The translations under genes and the position numbers were made by a program. Below the pieces are notes generated by a model. The model saw only the letters and a program-made list of their open reading frames with translations. It was not told the DNA's origin and did no database searches. From the NCBI GenBank assembly GCA_013115125.1, contig JABANN010000278.1, positions 1-43,992 of the forward strand: a stretch of 43,992 nt of DNA, written 5' to 3'. The first letter of the stretch is position 1. Each line of letters begins with the position of its first letter. The DNA is from Perkinsus olseni (taxonomy: Eukaryota > Perkinsozoa > Perkinsida). Shown in pieces: positions 42,978 to 43,992 of the stretch.

Positions 42978-43992
42978 ATGACTGTCACATTCCTCGTCGG
43001 AGCACTTCCTATTATGGTGACTGGAAGCCTTCGCCGTCTTCAGGTCAGTACTACGACCCCGAGTGCTACGACAACAGTTGCTACCAGCACGGTCGACGCT
43101 GGGACCTTACAGAATACCTGTGATGTCTACTGCCAGGGGCTCAATGGTGGTGCCTCGTACTGTAAGTTTGACCAGAACCCCCCTACTTGCCAAGGGGGCG
43201 ATCAGACATGCGGCACGATTGCCCTCTGTGGCCCTCCAGTAACTGTGACGCCGACTCAGGCCGTGCCGACTGGTGACGGAACCTATGAGCCAGCCTGTGA
43301 TACCATGTGCCAAAGTCTCAATGACGAGGCCTCTTACTGCAAGTGGTGGCTCCCAAAGCCTACTTGTCTCGGTGGTGACCAGCCGTGTGGTGATCAAACT
43401 GTGTGCACCTCCCAGACCTGGCCGCCCGCTCCAACGCCCTCCCTGCCTGCTGGTGCCCATCCTTACGAGTCTGCTCCCTGTAACGCCTACTGCGTTGGTC
43501 TCAACGGGCCAGCGTCCTTCTGTAAGTGGTGGAAGAATGAGCCTGTCTGTCAGGGCGGTGATCAGCCTTGCGGTCCTTCGGACTGTGCCACCGGTACCCC
43601 TGCTCCCACCGAGGGTCCCCCTGACTCTCATGCTGGCCCCAGCCCAAATTGTGATGCCTACTGCACTTCGGTAAACCCTGGCCTGTCCGGTGACCGCGTG
43701 TCGTACTGCAAGTGGTGGCTTTACGTGCCTGTCTGCTATGATGGTGACCAGCCATGCGGCCCGAGTGTTTGCAGTTCTTTCGGGGAAACCACAACGTCGA
43801 CTTCTACTGTCACTTCCACTACCCAGGCTACCACCACTCAGGCGACCACTACTGTGGCTATCACCACTCAAGGGGCTACCACAACGGCTGCTGTAACCAC
43901 CCAGGCAGCGACTACGCCAGTTCCTAGTACGCAGACACCTACTACTCAGGCCGCGACCACTTCTGTTGTCACCACTCAGGCTGCGACCACTG
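42978..43992 (+). CDS. Secreted/surface protein with four six-Cys modules and Thr-rich mucin-like stalk (runs off the window)
   Basis: From ATG 42978 the frame is open to the edge (338 residues). The first 16 residues (TFLVGALPIMVTG) are a short but plausible signal peptide. A Thr/Ser-rich spacer follows, then four modules at residues 48-84, 107-143, 168-203 and 225-265. Each has six cysteines in the pattern C-x3-C ... [SA]-x-CKWW ... P-x-C-x-GGDQ-x-CG ... C; module 1 has CKFD and module 4 has a short insert and DGDQ. From about residue 268 the sequence is nearly all Thr, Ala, Gln and Ser in TTQA(A/T)TT-type repeats, typical of a heavily O-glycosylated stalk. I know no named domain with this pattern. 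An upstream exon cannot be excluded. Confidence 0.75.
   Translation, partial: MTVTFLVGALPIMVTGSLRRLQVSTTTPSATTTVATSTVDAGTLQNTCDVYCQGLNGGASYCKFDQNPPTCQGGDQTCGTIALCGPPVTVTPTQAVPTGDGTYEPACDTMCQSLNDEASYCKWWLPKPTCLGGDQPCGDQTVCTSQTWPPAPTPSLPAGAHPYESAPCNAYCVGLNGPASFCKWWKNEPVCQGGDQPCGPSDCATGTPAPTEGPPDSHAGPSPNCDAYCTSVNPGLSGDRVSYCKWWLYVPVCYDGDQPCGPSVCSSFGETTTSTSTVTSTTQATTTQATTTVAITTQGATTTAAVTTQAATTPVPSTQTPTTQAATTSVVTTQAATT
43119..43772 (+). repeat. Four tandem six-Cys protein modules
   Basis: Modules at 43119-43229, 43296-43406, 43479-43586 and 43650-43772. They share YC.GLN..[AS]S[YF]CKWW and C.GGDQPCG, and are joined by Pro/Thr-rich linkers of 21-24 residues. Confidence 0.8.
43779..43992 (+). repeat. 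Degenerate Thr-rich tandem repeat coding a mucin-like stalk
   Basis: Repeating units built on ACCACTCAGGC(T/G) (TTQA) continue to the window edge. Confidence 0.8.

Noticed and set aside
43119-43772. CRISPR-like spaced repeats
   Set aside because: Repeats are degenerate at DNA level, spaced by coding linkers, and conserved as protein modules.
43107-43871. 254-codon Arg/Thr/Gly-rich frame on the minus strand
   Set aside because: It is the antisense of the Cys modules and Thr stalk; its repeats follow codon bias of the plus-strand protein.

Overview
The window reads as nuclear DNA of a unicellular eukaryote, most likely an alveolate close to Perkinsus. This is an inference from gene content and gene structure, not from any search. 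Support: almost every gene is cut by short GT-AG introns (mostly 41-66 bp, some 130-200 bp) whose removal restores conserved protein families exactly in frame; pyrimidine synthesis uses a stand-alone GATase-CPSase (CPSII) with an extra insert; there is a GPI-type leishmanolysin-like protease, a Cys/Thr-rich mucin-like surface protein and H2A.Z-type histones. Nothing looks bacterial (no operons or Shine-Dalgarno starts).

Layout. 1-743: C-terminal half of a tyrosine recombinase from a mobile element, cut by the window edge. 1276-16979 is mostly minus strand: a methyltransferase-like NPPY protein whose first residues copy the histone H3 tail; an SLC26 anion transporter with STAS domain; an H2A.Z-like histone; one plus-strand multi-TM/leucine-rich protein (8080-9989); a second H2A.Z-like histone; an SMP-C2 lipid-transfer protein; two small disordered proteins sharing an RFx[V/I/L] motif; and a VHS-GAT adaptor. 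17449-about 20035 (minus) is an AMPK gamma/SNF4-like subunit with CBS domains, followed upstream by an unrecognised polytopic membrane protein (about 20246-23105, minus).

At about 23.1-23.5 kb the strand switches and everything to the right is on the plus strand: CPSII (23523-29510), an AlkP-superfamily phosphodiesterase (29782-31152), a protein kinase-PP2C phosphatase fusion (about 31348-35168), a leishmanolysin-like zinc protease (35718-38437), a Dpy-30-like exon and further unassigned coding pieces (39231 to about 41822), and the start of a secreted protein with four six-cysteine modules and a Thr-rich stalk (42978 to the edge).

I joined exons by hand using splice-site phase. For six genes every exon was placed and the total is an exact multiple of three: the NPPY protein (315 aa), SLC26 (761 aa), the two H2A.Z (172 and 169 aa), VHS-GAT (291 aa) and CPSII (1668 aa). 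The SMP-C2 protein (632 aa) and the TM/LRR protein (610 aa) also close in frame. Others are partial models and are marked so. The genes do not form one pathway. The most striking observations are the H3-tail mimic on a methyltransferase-like protein, the kinase-PP2C fusion, the paired H2A.Z paralogues with unusual tails, the RFxV-motif gene pair and the six-Cys module protein.
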